The notes: generated by a model from the sequence alone, not told the origin. Positions 44,965 through 53,843 are shown, counted from the first letter of the stretch. The stretch is 64,000 nucleotides of DNA from Alphaproteobacteria bacterium (GCA_018821435.1 JAHJME010000029.1:62001-126000); one strand, 5' to 3'. Translations and numbers: made by a program.

Positions 44965-47445
44965 ATGTCTCGCAATCACGCGCCTCTGCGCGCCCTTCTG
45001 GTCGCCGGCGCTTCGTTCGCCGCCCTGGCCGCTTTCGCCCAACCCGCCCTCGCTCAAGCCGCGAGCGACGAAGGCTCCACCCTCGAAGAACTGGTCGTCA
45101 CCGCCGAAAAGCGCGAACAGTCCCTGCAGGACGTTCCCGTCGCCGTGTCGGCCTTCACGTCCGAGCGCCGCGACATCGCCGGCATCACCGGCATCCAGGA
45201 CTTCGTGAACTTCACGCCTGGCATGAACTACTCCGGCACCGACCGCGTCAGCCTGCGCGGCGCCGGCCGGAACACCTTCTACATCGGCAACGACCCGGGC
45301 GTGGCGTCCTACTCGGACGGATTCTACTCGGCCTCGTCGTCGGAACTGTTCAAGACGCCGCTGTTCATCGAGCGGACGGAAATCCTGCGCGGCCCGCAAG
45401 GCACGCTGTACGGCCGTAACGCCATCGGCGGCGCGATCAACCAGATCTCCAAGCGCCCGGCCCACGACTTCGGCGGCGAAATCCGCGCGGCCTACGGTAA
45501 CTACGACCGCACCCGCATCGAGGGCGTCGTCTCCCTGCCGGTGGCCGACAACCTGCGCTTCAAGATCGGCGGCAGCCAGGATCACCAGCGCGACGGCTTC
45601 ATCAAGAACATCGGCACCGCCAACGACGGCGCGACGATCAAGCGGACCTACTTCGAGTTCCAACTCGAGGCCGAGCCCACCGAGAAGCTGTCGATCTTCG
45701 CGCGCTACAACCGCTCGAGCTGGGACGACACCACCGGCGTCGGCGACCGTCTGTCCAACCTGGTCACGCCGTATGACACCAGCCGCGCGTTCGGCCTGAT
45801 CGGCCAGCTGCAGGTCAACCCGCAGTTCGGCTACGCGACGGCGAACCCGGGCGTCACGGACCCCTACGTCCAGAACACCAACACGGACGGCTACGGCCAG
45901 CTGCGCGGCAACCACGTGCTGACCACCACGGTCAGCTACGACCTGGGCTTCGCCTCGCTGAAGTACATCGGCGGCTTCCAGCAATATAACTACCAGACGG
46001 GCGGCGATAACGACGGCACCAGCCGTACGGCCCCGATCCTGGGCGTGCTGGCGGTTCCGTACTTCCCGACCCAGACGACCGACTTCAACGAGCACAAGCG
46101 CTACTTCTCGAACGAGGTGAACCTCACCTCGAACGGCGACGGCCCGCTCCGCTGGATCGTCGGCGCTTATCAGTACCGCGAGGAATATCGCCAGCGGATC
46201 CAGCTCGGGAACCCGAACCAGGCCCAGTTGGCCACGCCGCTGACCCTGGCCGGCACGCCCGCCGCGCCGAACCCGCTGCGCAACTATGCCGACACCCAGG
46301 CGACGCTGACCTCCAAGGCGTTTGCCGCCTTCGGTCAGGCGACCTACGAGCTCAACGAGCAGTTCGCCGTCACCGCCGGCATCCGCTACACGAAGGACAA
46401 GAAGGAAGGCACTGAGTTCCAGCGCCTGATCATCCAGTCCCCGGCGATCGCCGGCGGCGCGGTGGCCTTCGACGTCTCCACCGACATCGATCCGACCACC
46501 CCGGGCGTGCAGAACTTCCGCACGCTGCAGAACAGCTGGGACGCCGTCACCGGCGTGCTGAACCTGGACTGGACGCCGGACAGCGACACGCTCGGCTATG
46601 CGAAGTACAGCCGTGGCTACAAGTCGGGCGGCTTCCTCCTGGGCACGCTGTCCTCGCAACCCGAGGCCAAGCAGGAACAGGTCGACGCGTTCGAAGTCGG
46701 CCTGAAGAAGACCATCGCCAAGCGCTTCCAGATCAACGCGGCGGCCTTCTACAACGATTACAAGGACCTGCAGCTCAACCTGTCGCAGCTCAACGCGGCC
46801 GGCACGGCGGCGGCGAACAACTTCGTCAACGTGGACGCCGAGGCCTACGGCCTGGAACTGGAAGCCATCTGGCGGCCGATCAACAACCTCGATCTGTCGG
46901 CCAGCTACGGCTACCTGCACACCAAGATCACCAAGGGCTGCTGCTTCTATGACCCGGCGGATCCGGGCGCTCTGAGCCCCAACGCCACCCCGTCGGGCGG
47001 CTCGGTGCTCTCGAATGGCACCCGCCTGGTGTTCCAGACCCTGAAGGGCTCGAAGATCTACCAGTCGCCGGAGAACAAGTTCGCCGGGAACGCCAACTAC
47101 ACGTTCGACTTCGCGCCGGGCTCGCTGATCCTGTCGGCGACCTACACCTGGACGGACGAGACGTTCTACCAGCCGTTCAAGAGCGACGCGAACAAGGTCA
47201 AGGCCTACGACGTCGCGGATTTCCGCGTCCTGTGGAACGACGCCGACAACCGCTACACCCTGATCGGCTACGTGAAGAACGCCTTTGACACCAACGGCTT
47301 CACGTCGAACGGCTCGACGACGCCGACGGCGATCTTCGACAACCCGAACCCGGGTACGACCTCCATCGTTCAGACCCGTACGGCGATCACGCGCGGTCTG
47401 ATCCAGCCGCGCACCTACGGCGTGGAACTGCAGTACCGCTTCTAG
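44965..47445 (+). CDS. TonB-dependent receptor 2
   Basis: 826 residues. Signal peptide (QPALAQ), TonB box TLEELVVTAEKREQ, plug with ILRGPQGTLYGRNAIGG, barrel ending with terminal Phe (ELQYRF), the assembly signal of outer-membrane proteins. GGGAGGA 5-11 nt before the ATG. Similar in style to receptor 1 but shorter, with different loops (a KGCCFYDPADPG cysteine pair). Ligand unknown. Divergent from the secreted protein at 43880-44530 and near the two-component system, which might regulate it. Confidence 0.92.
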   Translation: MSRNHAPLRALLVAGASFAALAAFAQPALAQAASDEGSTLEELVVTAEKREQSLQDVPVAVSAFTSERRDIAGITGIQDFVNFTPGMNYSGTDRVSLRGAGRNTFYIGNDPGVASYSDGFYSASSSELFKTPLFIERTEILRGPQGTLYGRNAIGGAINQISKRPAHDFGGEIRAAYGNYDRTRIEGVVSLPVADNLRFKIGGSQDHQRDGFIKNIGTANDGATIKRTYFEFQLEAEPTEKLSIFARYNRSSWDDTTGVGDRLSNLVTPYDTSRAFGLIGQLQVNPQFGYATANPGVTDPYVQNTNTDGYGQLRGNHVLTTTVSYDLGFASLKYIGGFQQYNYQTGGDNDGTSRTAPILGVLAVPYFPTQTTDFNEHKRYFSNEVNLTSNGDGPLRWIVGAYQYREEYRQRIQLGNPNQAQLATPLTLAGTPAAPNPLRNYADTQATLTSKAFAAFGQATYELNEQFAVTAGIRYTKDKKEGTEFQRLIIQSPAIAGGAVAFDVSTDIDPTTPGVQNFRTLQNSWDAVTGVLNLDWTPDSDTLGYAKYSRGYKSGGFLLGTLSSQPEAKQEQVDAFEVGLKKTIAKRFQINAAAFYNDYKDLQLNLSQLNAAGTAAANNFVNVDAEAYGLELEAIWRPINNLDLSASYGYLHTKITKGCCFYDPADPGALSPNATPSGGSVLSNGTRLVFQTLKGSKIYQSPENKFAGNANYTFDFAPGSLILSATYTWTDETFYQPFKSDANKVKAYDVADFRVLWNDADNRYTLIGYVKNAFDTNGFTSNGSTTPTAIFDNPNPGTTSIVQTRTAITRGLIQPRTYGVELQYRF

Positions 47446-47485
47446 TTCAAGGCGCGTTTCCTCCCATTTACGTGCCGACTTACGG

Positions 47486-47520
47486 GGCGGCGGACCAAGT
47501 GTCCGCCGCCTCTTTTCTTT
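47486..47520 (+). terminator. Intrinsic terminator after TonB receptor 2
   Basis: Perfect 10-bp stem GGCGGCGGAC/GTCCGCCGCC, loop CAAGT, then TCTTTTCTTT. The stem is related in sequence to the terminator after receptor 1. Confidence 0.85.
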
Positions 47521-47652
47521 GGGCGGACGTCCGCGGGCCGCTTCTTTTTGACGCTGGGACGATATTCGGAGCCCGCGGCGGCGAGATTTAACCTCTACGC
47601 AAGCGCTCGCCGCACAGAATGGGTACGTAAAGTTCCTCCTCCCCGGCGGCTC

Positions 47653-48762
47653 ATGTCCCTCCCCGAGTTTTTTTTGGACCGCGTCACGGCCGACATCCGC
47701 CAGCAAATGGACGGGATGCTGGCGCTGACCGATCAGTTGAACCGCCAGCGACTGACCGCTGACGGGGAAGCCTGCGTGGCCAGCGTGGCGGAAGCCGCCG
47801 ACGCGGTGCGCCGGATGCTGGACACCGCGCTGGACCTCAAGAACGTGTCGTCGTCGGATGGCCTGGACCTGAACCTGCAGCCGATCCGCCTGCGCGAACT
47901 GATGGACGAGATCGAGGCCCGCTGGCAGCCGCGCGCGGCCGCGGCCGGCGTCACCCTGCTGGTCTCCTACGACGGCGATCCCGAAGCGGCGGCCATGACC
48001 GACCGCAAGCGCCTGCTGCAGATCTTCGACGGCTTCATCGGCGAGGCCGTGGGCGCCCAGGCGCGCGGCGCGGTCGAGGCCGGCCTCTTCGCCCATTGCG
48101 GCCCCGAGGGCGTGCGGCTGGAAGGCCGCGTGCGGGGTCCCCGCGATTCCGGCTGGGACGAGCAGGACGCCGAAACCCGCATCCGCGCCATCGAAGCGCG
48201 CCTCGGCCTGGAGGTCGCGCTGGGCGCCATGCTGGCGCGCCGCCTGCTGAAGGGCATGGACGGGCAGCTCCGCAAGGAGGCCAATGCCGGCGCGTCCGAC
48301 ACCGCCACCTTCGAGATCAACCTCAGCCCGATCCCCGACACCGTCGAGGAGCCGCACGAGGACACCGGCCGCGCCGCCCACATCCTGGTGGTCGACGACA
48401 ACGCCACCAATCGCATGGTCGCCCAGTCGCTGGTCGAGATGTTCGACTGCACCAGCGAGTCCGCCGAGGACGGCGAGGAGGCGGTGGAAGCCGCCCGCAC
48501 TGGCCGCTTCGACCTGATCCTCATGGATATCAAGATGCCGCGCATGGACGGCGTCGCCGCCACCCGCGCCATCCGCGCCATCCCTGGCCCGGTGGGCGTG
48601 ACGCCGATCATCGCGCTGACCGCCAACGCCGACCCCGACGACGCCGAGGGCTATCTGGCCGCCGGCATGAACGGCGTGGTCGAGAAGCCCATGAAGCCCG
48701 AGCACCTGCTGGCCGCTCTGCAACAGGCGCTGGCCCCGGAACGCAGCGTCGCGGCGGCTTAG
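47653..48762 (+). CDS. Degenerate histidine kinase fused to an intact receiver domain
   Basis: 369 residues from ATG 47653. The N-terminus aligns with a hybrid-kinase HisKA helix (TADIRQQMDGMLA against the usual SHEIRTPLNGILG), but the phospho-acceptor His is Ala13 and Thr-Pro is Gln-Gln. The ATPase domain is also broken: the N box reads RLLQIFDGFIGEAVG without Asn, and no G1/G2 glycine boxes are seen. The receiver is complete: Asp248-Asp249, phospho-acceptor Asp292 (LMDIKMP), Lys345. It should therefore receive phosphate from another protein and act as a scaffold or phosphate sink, as the pseudokinase DivL does in a related pathway (analogy only). Confidence 0.75.
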   Translation: MSLPEFFLDRVTADIRQQMDGMLALTDQLNRQRLTADGEACVASVAEAADAVRRMLDTALDLKNVSSSDGLDLNLQPIRLRELMDEIEARWQPRAAAAGVTLLVSYDGDPEAAAMTDRKRLLQIFDGFIGEAVGAQARGAVEAGLFAHCGPEGVRLEGRVRGPRDSGWDEQDAETRIRAIEARLGLEVALGAMLARRLLKGMDGQLRKEANAGASDTATFEINLSPIPDTVEEPHEDTGRAAHILVVDDNATNRMVAQSLVEMFDCTSESAEDGEEAVEAARTGRFDLILMDIKMPRMDGVAATRAIRAIPGPVGVTPIIALTANADPDDAEGYLAAGMNGVVEKPMKPEHLLAALQQALAPERSVAAA

Positions 48763-48885
48763 GTCTGCTTAACCTTCAGGCGCCGTAAGCTACGGTTTCA
48801 TCTGCAACTTTCTTGCGTCGGGCGGGCCTATTGCGCCCTCCGCCGCAATCCCTTAGGTCGCTGGCTCCTGTTTTGGGGGAGTTTC

Positions 48886-49689
48886 ATGTCCGAGGCGAAG
48901 ACGGGCGCGGCGCCGTCGCTAGACGCGGTGCGTCAGCGTATCGATGCGCTGGACACCGAGCTCCTGCGCCTGGTGGACGAACGCGCCGCGCTGGCGCGCA
49001 TCGTGGCCGCCGCGAAGCGGGCCGCCGGCGACGGTGACAAGTTCGCCCTGCGCCCGGCCCGCGAGGCCGCGATCCTGCGCCGGCTGATCGCCACCGAACG
49101 CAAGGCCGCCAGCCCCAGCCTGATCGTCCGGATCTGGCGCGAGTTGATCGGCGACAGTCTCTCGGTCCAGGGACCGTTCCACCTGACCGTCTGGGGGGCC
49201 AAGGATCCCGGCCGCGCCATGGAACTGGCCCGCCACCGCTTCGGCGCCGCGCCGCCGCTACGCCAGGTCGCCAAGGCCGAAGACGCCCTGGCCCAGGCGC
49301 GCACCCCCGGGGGCGTGGCGATCTGCGCCCTCTCTCCCGACAGCGCATGGTGGGGCCGCATGCTGGCCGAGCCCCAGCTTCAGGTGTTCGCCGCCCTACC
49401 GTGTCTTGCCGCCTGGGGTCAGATGTCGGCCCTGGCCGTGGCCGCCGTCGATGTCGAGCCGACGGGCGACGACCGCACGTTCTGGGTCACCGATGCGCCG
49501 GGCGCCGCGGCGTCGATCGAAGAAGCCCTGAGCCGCGACGGGGTCGCCGCCGATCTGGTGGCGGAGGCCGGCGGCCTGAAGCTGTTCATGCTGGCGGGCT
49601 TCTACCAGCGCGAAGACGAGCGGCTGGCCCGGGCGCCGGGCCGGCTGAACGGCGTGATCGGGGCTGCGCCGGCGCCCCTGGACGTGTAA
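48886..49689 (+). CDS. Chorismate mutase with C-terminal extension
   Basis: 267 residues. Residues 11-95 are an AroQ-type helical chorismate mutase (LDAVRQRIDALDTELLRLVD, RAALARIVAAAKR, REAAILRRL). The remaining 170 residues (from FHLTVWGAKDPGR) form a second alpha/beta domain reminiscent of the prephenate dehydratase/periplasmic-binding fold, but I cannot identify the dehydratase signature. Makes prephenate from chorismate. Followed 44 nt later by hisC. Confidence 0.82.
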   Translation: MSEAKTGAAPSLDAVRQRIDALDTELLRLVDERAALARIVAAAKRAAGDGDKFALRPAREAAILRRLIATERKAASPSLIVRIWRELIGDSLSVQGPFHLTVWGAKDPGRAMELARHRFGAAPPLRQVAKAEDALAQARTPGGVAICALSPDSAWWGRMLAEPQLQVFAALPCLAAWGQMSALAVAAVDVEPTGDDRTFWVTDAPGAAASIEEALSRDGVAADLVAEAGGLKLFMLAGFYQREDERLARAPGRLNGVIGAAPAPLDV

Positions 49690-49733
49690 GAGGCCGGTCC
49701 GGCCGACCGGCCTGATCCTTGCCCCACAATCCC

Positions 49734-50864
49734 ATGACCGACGCCGCAGAACCCCTCGACCGCGCCAAGGCGGCAAAGCCCGTTCCCAAGCCGGGCATCT
49801 TGGACATCCACGCCTATGTGCCGGGGAAGGCCAAGGCGGACGGGGTCGAGAATCCGATCAAGCTCTCGGCCAACGAGAACATCCTGGGGTCCAGCCCCAA
49901 GGCGCGCGAGGCGTTTGTCAGCGCCGCCGACGAGATGCAGGTCTATCCGGACAGCCGCACCGGCATCCTGCGCGACGCGATCGCCCAGCGCTTCCGGCTG
50001 GAGCCCGAGCGGCTGATCTTCGGCTGCGGCTCCGACGAGGTGTTCGCCCTGTTGAACCAGGCGTTCCTGGAGCCCGGCGACAACATCGTGCAGGGCGAGT
50101 ACGGCTTCGCCGCCTTCGCCATCGGGGCCCACGCCTGCCAGGCGCAGGTGAAGCTGGCCCGCGAACCCGGCTACCGCATCGACGTCGACGAGATGCTGAA
50201 GACCGTCGACGACCGCACGCGGCTGATGTTCCTGGCCAACCCCGGCAACCCGACGGGCACGTGGATCCCGTTCTCCGAGGTCCTGCGCCTGCACGCGGCC
50301 TTGCCGCCCAGCGTGATCCTGGTCCTGGACGGCGCCTACAGCGAGTTCGCCACCGACCCGGCGTTCCAGGACGGCCTGGACTTCGCACGGGGCACGGACA
50401 ACATCGTGGTCACCCACACCTTCTCCAAGCTGCACGGTCTCGCGGCGCTGAGAGTGGGATGGGGTTATGCGCCCGCCGAGATCGCTGCGGCGGTCGACCG
50501 GATCCGCCTGCCCTTCAACACCTCGATCGCCGGCCAGCGCGCGGCGGTGGCGGCGCTAGCGGACGACGACTTCCAGGCCCGCTCCATCGCCCACGTAGAC
50601 CAGTGGCGCGCCTGGCTGGCGCAGCAGCTGGGCGGCCTCGGGCTGGAGATCGCCGGGCCGTCGGCCACCAACTTCGTGCTGGCGGGCTTCCCCAGGACCG
50701 CCGGCAAGACGGCGGGCGACGCCGACGACTTCCTGAGCGCGCGCGGCCTGCTGACCCGCCGGGTGCTGAACTACGGCCTGCCCGACCACCTGCGGATCAC
50801 CATCGGCCTGGAAGAGCACAACCGCGCCGTGGTCGACGCCCTCTCCGCGTTCATGAAGGCCTGA
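49734..50864 (+). CDS. hisC: Histidinol-phosphate aminotransferase family (HisC; possibly aromatic aminotransferase)
   Basis: 376 residues from ATG 49734. PLP fold type I: KLSANENILGSSPKAREAF, NPGNPTGTW, the Asp-x-Ala-Tyr block DGAYSEF, and PLP-lysine region THTFSKLHGLAALRVGWG. Position between chorismate mutase and a prephenate-dehydrogenase-like gene argues that it transaminates aromatic keto acids (or prephenate) besides, or instead of, imidazole acetol phosphate. An in-frame TTG at 49719 is a weaker start. Confidence 0.88.
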   Translation: MTDAAEPLDRAKAAKPVPKPGILDIHAYVPGKAKADGVENPIKLSANENILGSSPKAREAFVSAADEMQVYPDSRTGILRDAIAQRFRLEPERLIFGCGSDEVFALLNQAFLEPGDNIVQGEYGFAAFAIGAHACQAQVKLAREPGYRIDVDEMLKTVDDRTRLMFLANPGNPTGTWIPFSEVLRLHAALPPSVILVLDGAYSEFATDPAFQDGLDFARGTDNIVVTHTFSKLHGLAALRVGWGYAPAEIAAAVDRIRLPFNTSIAGQRAAVAALADDDFQARSIAHVDQWRAWLAQQLGGLGLEIAGPSATNFVLAGFPRTAGKTAGDADDFLSARGLLTRRVLNYGLPDHLRITIGLEEHNRAVVDALSAFMKA

Positions 50865-50870
50865 TCCGCG

Positions 50871-51611
50871 TCAGGTCGCGGTGCGCGACCCGATCTGTTC
50901 CAGCAGGCTCTCGGCCTCTCGGACAAAGGCGGCCACGACCTTCGGCGCGAAGGGATTTTGCGTCTGGATCGCGGTGAACAGCTCGAAGCTGTCGTTCCCG
51001 ATCAGGCCGCACAGTTCCAGGAGGTGCTGGTAGGACTGGGTGGCCAACCGCTCGTCCGGGATACCCAGGTTGACCAGCGAGCGGCCGATAAGATGGGTCA
51101 GGGCCTGCACATAGGCCATTTCCTCGTCGTGCTCCTCGGGCGTCGCGATGGTGACGGCGAGGCCGAGGGATCGCCCGAACTCCGCGACCCGCTCGTGGCG
51201 GTCGCTGCGCACCTGGCAGACCACGAAGCGAAGGCCCGCGAGACCGGTCCGGGCGCTCTGTGGGCCGAAGAGCGGGTGCGTGGCGACGATGTCCACGTGG
51301 GCGGGCAGAAGCTCCAGCATCCACTGCGTGGGCAGAACCTTCACCGAGCCTACGTCCACCAGCAGGGCGCCAGGGGAAAGACTGGGAGCTATCGCCGCGA
51401 ACACGGCGCGCATGGCGACCACGGGAACCGCCACCACCACGATCTCACAGGCGGCGGCCGCCTCAAGCGGGCCGAAGCCGACCCCCAAGGCCTCTGCGCG
51501 CGCGGCCGCGTCCGGCGCGACGTCCGAGACGAGGACATCGAAGTGGTCTTTCAGGACGCCGGCCGCCAATTGGCCGAACTGTCCGAAACCGATGAGACCC
51601 AGGCGCTTCAT
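50871..51611 (-). CDS. Prephenate/arogenate dehydrogenase-like protein (TyrA family)
   Basis: 246 residues. Rossmann GFGQFGQLAAGVL at residues 8-20, the DVGSVKVLPTQWM and ATHPLFGPQSARTG blocks typical of TyrA, and a helical C-terminal dimer domain. Oxidises prephenate or arogenate toward tyrosine. Convergent with hisC (6-nt gap). Start ATG 51611 chosen at MKRLGLIGFGQFG; the upstream in-frame extension does not look conserved. Confidence 0.85.
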   Translation of the reverse strand: MKRLGLIGFGQFGQLAAGVLKDHFDVLVSDVAPDAAARAEALGVGFGPLEAAAACEIVVVAVPVVAMRAVFAAIAPSLSPGALLVDVGSVKVLPTQWMLELLPAHVDIVATHPLFGPQSARTGLAGLRFVVCQVRSDRHERVAEFGRSLGLAVTIATPEEHDEEMAYVQALTHLIGRSLVNLGIPDERLATQSYQHLLELCGLIGNDSFELFTAIQTQNPFAPKVVAAFVREAESLLEQIGSRTAT

Positions 51612-51745
51612 CCGCGCTCGATAGCCGGATCGGTCGGGGTCCGCAAACCGGGCCGCGCAGGCGCCGATCTCGCCACAATCTCGCAATAGACAGGCAACAG
51701 TCCGCGGGCCTTACTGACGGCCCGTTTCGCGAGAGAGATCCTAAG

Positions 51746-52003
51746 ATGCGCAAGCTCGTTTTCGCCGCCGTGACGGCGACCCTGCTGGCCGGCGCCGGCG
51801 CGGCCTATGCCCAGATGCCGGCCCCGGCCGATATCATCAAGAGCTGGGACAAGGACGGCGACGGCGCCGTCTCCAAGGCTGAATGGGTGGCCGCCGGCCG
51901 TCCGGCCGAGCGCTTCGACGCGGTCGACGCCAACAAGGACGGCAAGGTCACCGCTGCCGAACTCGAGGCCGCCATGGCCGCGATGAAGGCGCGCGGCGGC
52001 TAA
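51746..52003 (+). CDS. Secreted EF-hand calcium-binding protein
   Basis: 85 residues: signal peptide (GAAYAQ) and one EF-hand pair with loops DKDGDGAVSKAE and DANKDGKVTAAE, both with the Asp/Asn ligands at 1, 3, 5 and Glu at 12. Probably a periplasmic Ca2+ buffer or sensor. GAGAGAGATCC precedes the ATG. Followed by a terminator at 52019. Confidence 0.87.
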   Translation: MRKLVFAAVTATLLAGAGAAYAQMPAPADIIKSWDKDGDGAVSKAEWVAAGRPAERFDAVDANKDGKVTAAELEAAMAAMKARGG

Positions 52004-52018
52004 GACCCGATGTGAAGG

Positions 52019-52044
52019 AGGCCGGGTTGACCGGCCTTCTTTTT
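52019..52044 (+). terminator. Intrinsic terminator after the EF-hand gene
   Basis: Stem AGGCCGG/CCGGCCT, loop GTTGA, followed by TCTTTTT. It ends 6 nt before the ArsR operator. Confidence 0.82.
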
Positions 52045-52050
52045 GCGCCA

Positions 52051-52074
52051 ATATTCACCCCCAGAGGTGAATAT
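52051..52074 (+). promoter_or_regulatory. Inverted repeat covering the arsR-type gene start: probable autoregulatory operator
   Basis: Perfect 9-bp arms ATATTCACC/GGTGAATAT with a 6-nt spacer. The right arm contains the Shine-Dalgarno-like AGAGGTGA and the first two bases of the start codon (ATG at 52073). Size and AT/GC pattern fit ArsR-family operators. Binding here would block both transcription and the ribosome site. Confidence 0.6.
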
Positions 52075-52378
52075 GTTGGATGCGACTCTTGCGGCGCTGG
52101 CCGATCCCACACGACGGGCGATTCTGAGTCGGCTGGCGCAGGGCGAGGCGCGGGTCACGGACGTGGCCCGGCCGTTCGCGATCTCGCTGAACTCGGTCTC
52201 CAAACATGTCCGCATGCTGGAGCGGGCGAAGCTGGTCCGGCGGCGGATCGCGGGGCGGGAGCACTTCCTCACGCTCACGCCCGCGCCGTTGGACGAGGCC
52301 GCCGACTGGATCGTGGCGCAGAAGCAGCTGTGGGCCTGGCGCCTCGGCGAACTGGAGAAGGTGCTTACCAATGGCTGA
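52073..52378 (+). CDS. ArsR-family (SdpR/YgaV-like) transcriptional repressor
   Basis: 101 residues. Winged helix: LDATLAALADPTRRAILSRL, recognition helix SLNSVSKHVRMLERAKLV, wing RRRIAGREHFLTL. It lacks the ELxVCDL metal site of ArsR/SmtB, so metal sensing is unlikely; it belongs to the group that pairs with SRPBCC/AHSA1 proteins. Overlaps the following SRPBCC gene by 8 nt. Probably represses the pair through the inverted repeat at its start. Confidence 0.9.
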   Translation: MLDATLAALADPTRRAILSRLAQGEARVTDVARPFAISLNSVSKHVRMLERAKLVRRRIAGREHFLTLTPAPLDEAADWIVAQKQLWAWRLGELEKVLTNG

Positions 52379-52793
52379 GCTGACCGTGACCCACCGCTAT
52401 CCTTTCGCGGCGGAAAAGGTGTTCGACGCCTGGCTGGATCCGAAGATCGCGTCGCGCTTCCTGTTCACCGCGCCCGGCGGCGAGATCGTGCGCTGCGATA
52501 TCGACGCGCGGCCGGGCGGACGTTTCACGATCGTCGATCGGCGGGAGGACATGGGCGGCGACGTTGTGCACGTCGGCGAGTACCTGGAAATCGACAGGCC
52601 GCGCCGGCTGGTCTTCACCTTCGCCGTGCCACAGTTCGATGCGGCCGATACGACCGTGGCCCTGACCTTCGCCGCCGATGGCGACAGCTGCGTTGTGACG
52701 CTTCACCACACCGGCGTGTCGGAAGAGTGGGCCAAGTCGACCGTCGAGGGCTGGACGATGATCCTGGCCGGCCTGGACGCCTCGCTGGGCTAA
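52371..52793 (+). CDS. SRPBCC/AHSA1-domain protein
   Basis: 140 residues, Activator of Hsp90 ATPase homologue 1-like ligand-binding fold. VTHRYPFAAEKVFDAWLDP at the N-terminus, GGRFTIVDRRED, and the final amphipathic helix EEWAKSTVEGWTMILAGLDA. Such proteins bind small hydrophobic ligands. Co-transcribed with the ArsR-type gene, a very common pairing in soil bacteria, which suggests that the ligand and the regulator belong to one response. Confidence 0.88.
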   Translation: MAELTVTHRYPFAAEKVFDAWLDPKIASRFLFTAPGGEIVRCDIDARPGGRFTIVDRREDMGGDVVHVGEYLEIDRPRRLVFTFAVPQFDAADTTVALTFAADGDSCVVTLHHTGVSEEWAKSTVEGWTMILAGLDASLG

Positions 52794-53746
52794 CCGACCT
52801 TCGCGCCGGCGCCCCACCAGCCCTTTTCGCCGCGGGAACAGGCAACCAGGTCGGTCAGCACCTCGGCGTGTCCGCTGCCCTCCAGGACCATGCTCAGGAC
52901 CTCGCGGCCATCGACGGTGATGCGCACCTGTTTCGCGCGCCGCAGCGTGAACATCGCCTGGCTGTCCAGGAAGTTGTCCCCGGCGAAGTAGTCCTTCCCC
53001 TGGTAGTCCGGGCGGAACTCGAAGCTGTAGGCCTCGGTCGCGAACACCGCCTTGCGGCCCCGTTTGAGGGGTTGGTTGGACCCGACACCAAAGCCGACCT
53101 TGCCGTCCGCGGCGACCAGCACGAAGGCGAGGCCGCCCTCCACCTCGGCGACGGCGCTGCAGACGCCGGGCATCTCGTCGTCCGCGCGCATGCTCCAAAC
53201 CCCCTCCTTGTTGAATGGCATTTCAGGGGCCGCCTCGGCGGTCTGCTGAACACCCTTGCCCCACCAGCCGCTCTCGCCCTTCGAGCAGGCGATCACGCCG
53301 TCCAGGGCGGACTCGAAGCCGGTGCCTTCAAACGTCATCGACGCCACCGCGCGACCGTCGGTGAGGATGCGCACCTGGCGCGCCAGTCGCAGCGCCGCCA
53401 GGGCGCGAGCGTCCAGTTCGCCGTTGTAATAGAGCGCCGTGGCGTCCTCGCCGTAGCTGGGCTTGAAGTCGACGCCGTAGGCCTCGGTCTCGATCCGCCC
53501 GGTCTTGCCGCGCACCAGCGGGGTGCGGCCGAAGAGGGCGAACGTCACCCCGCCGTCAACGGCGCGCAGCAGGAAGACCGCACCACCCTGGAGCGTCATG
53601 CTGGCGGCGCAGGCGCCGTTGTCCACGTCGATGCCCCAATACCCCTCCTTGTTCATCACCATGTCCTTGACCGCGGCGGCGGCGGGCGTGGGAGCGACCA
53701 GGAGGGCGGTCAGCGCGAGAAAGCTGGTCAGGGCGCGCAGGAGCAT
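52790..53746 (-). CDS. Secreted protein made of two tandem copies of an unknown domain, with a LexA-type box upstream
   Basis: 318 residues with signal peptide (PTPAAAA). Two units of about 135 residues, 32-166 and 179-315, share the same landmarks: NKEGYW/NKEGVW at the start, GGAVFLLRA/GGLAFVLVA, ETEAYGVDFKP/ATEAYSFEFRP, LARQVRILTDGR/RAKQVRITVDGR, SMTFEGTGFE/SMVLEGSGHA and ACSKGESGWWG/ACSRGEKGWWG. Each unit holds two Cys that could form a disulfide. I do not recognise the domain. A GTTC-N7-GTTC box lies at 53844-53858, about 98 nt upstream of the start, so the gene may be induced by DNA damage. Its stop overlaps that of the SRPBCC gene. Confidence 0.75.
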   Translation of the reverse strand: MLLRALTSFLALTALLVAPTPAAAAVKDMVMNKEGYWGIDVDNGACAASMTLQGGAVFLLRAVDGGVTFALFGRTPLVRGKTGRIETEAYGVDFKPSYGEDATALYYNGELDARALAALRLARQVRILTDGRAVASMTFEGTGFESALDGVIACSKGESGWWGKGVQQTAEAAPEMPFNKEGVWSMRADDEMPGVCSAVAEVEGGLAFVLVAADGKVGFGVGSNQPLKRGRKAVFATEAYSFEFRPDYQGKDYFAGDNFLDSQAMFTLRRAKQVRITVDGREVLSMVLEGSGHAEVLTDLVACSRGEKGWWGAGAKVG

Positions 53747-53843
53747 GAACGGGGTTCCCGATTGAGGTGGCAGCAAGCTGCCGCGCAACCCTGAATAATC
53801 ACTTAGCGGGAGAAGCTTAGCTATAGACGGGCGTTCTCGTAAA

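Noticed and set aside
44830-48723. Very long minus-strand open frame of about 1297 codons
   Set aside because: It is antisense to TonB receptor 2 and the pseudokinase gene; high GC at third positions keeps the opposite frame open. The translation is low complexity with no domain or signal, whereas the plus strand has clear motifs.
52790-53746. Protease inhibitor or lectin identity for the duplicated-domain protein
   Set aside because: The WWG and paired-Cys repeats suggested this, but no specific family motif could be matched, so function is left open.
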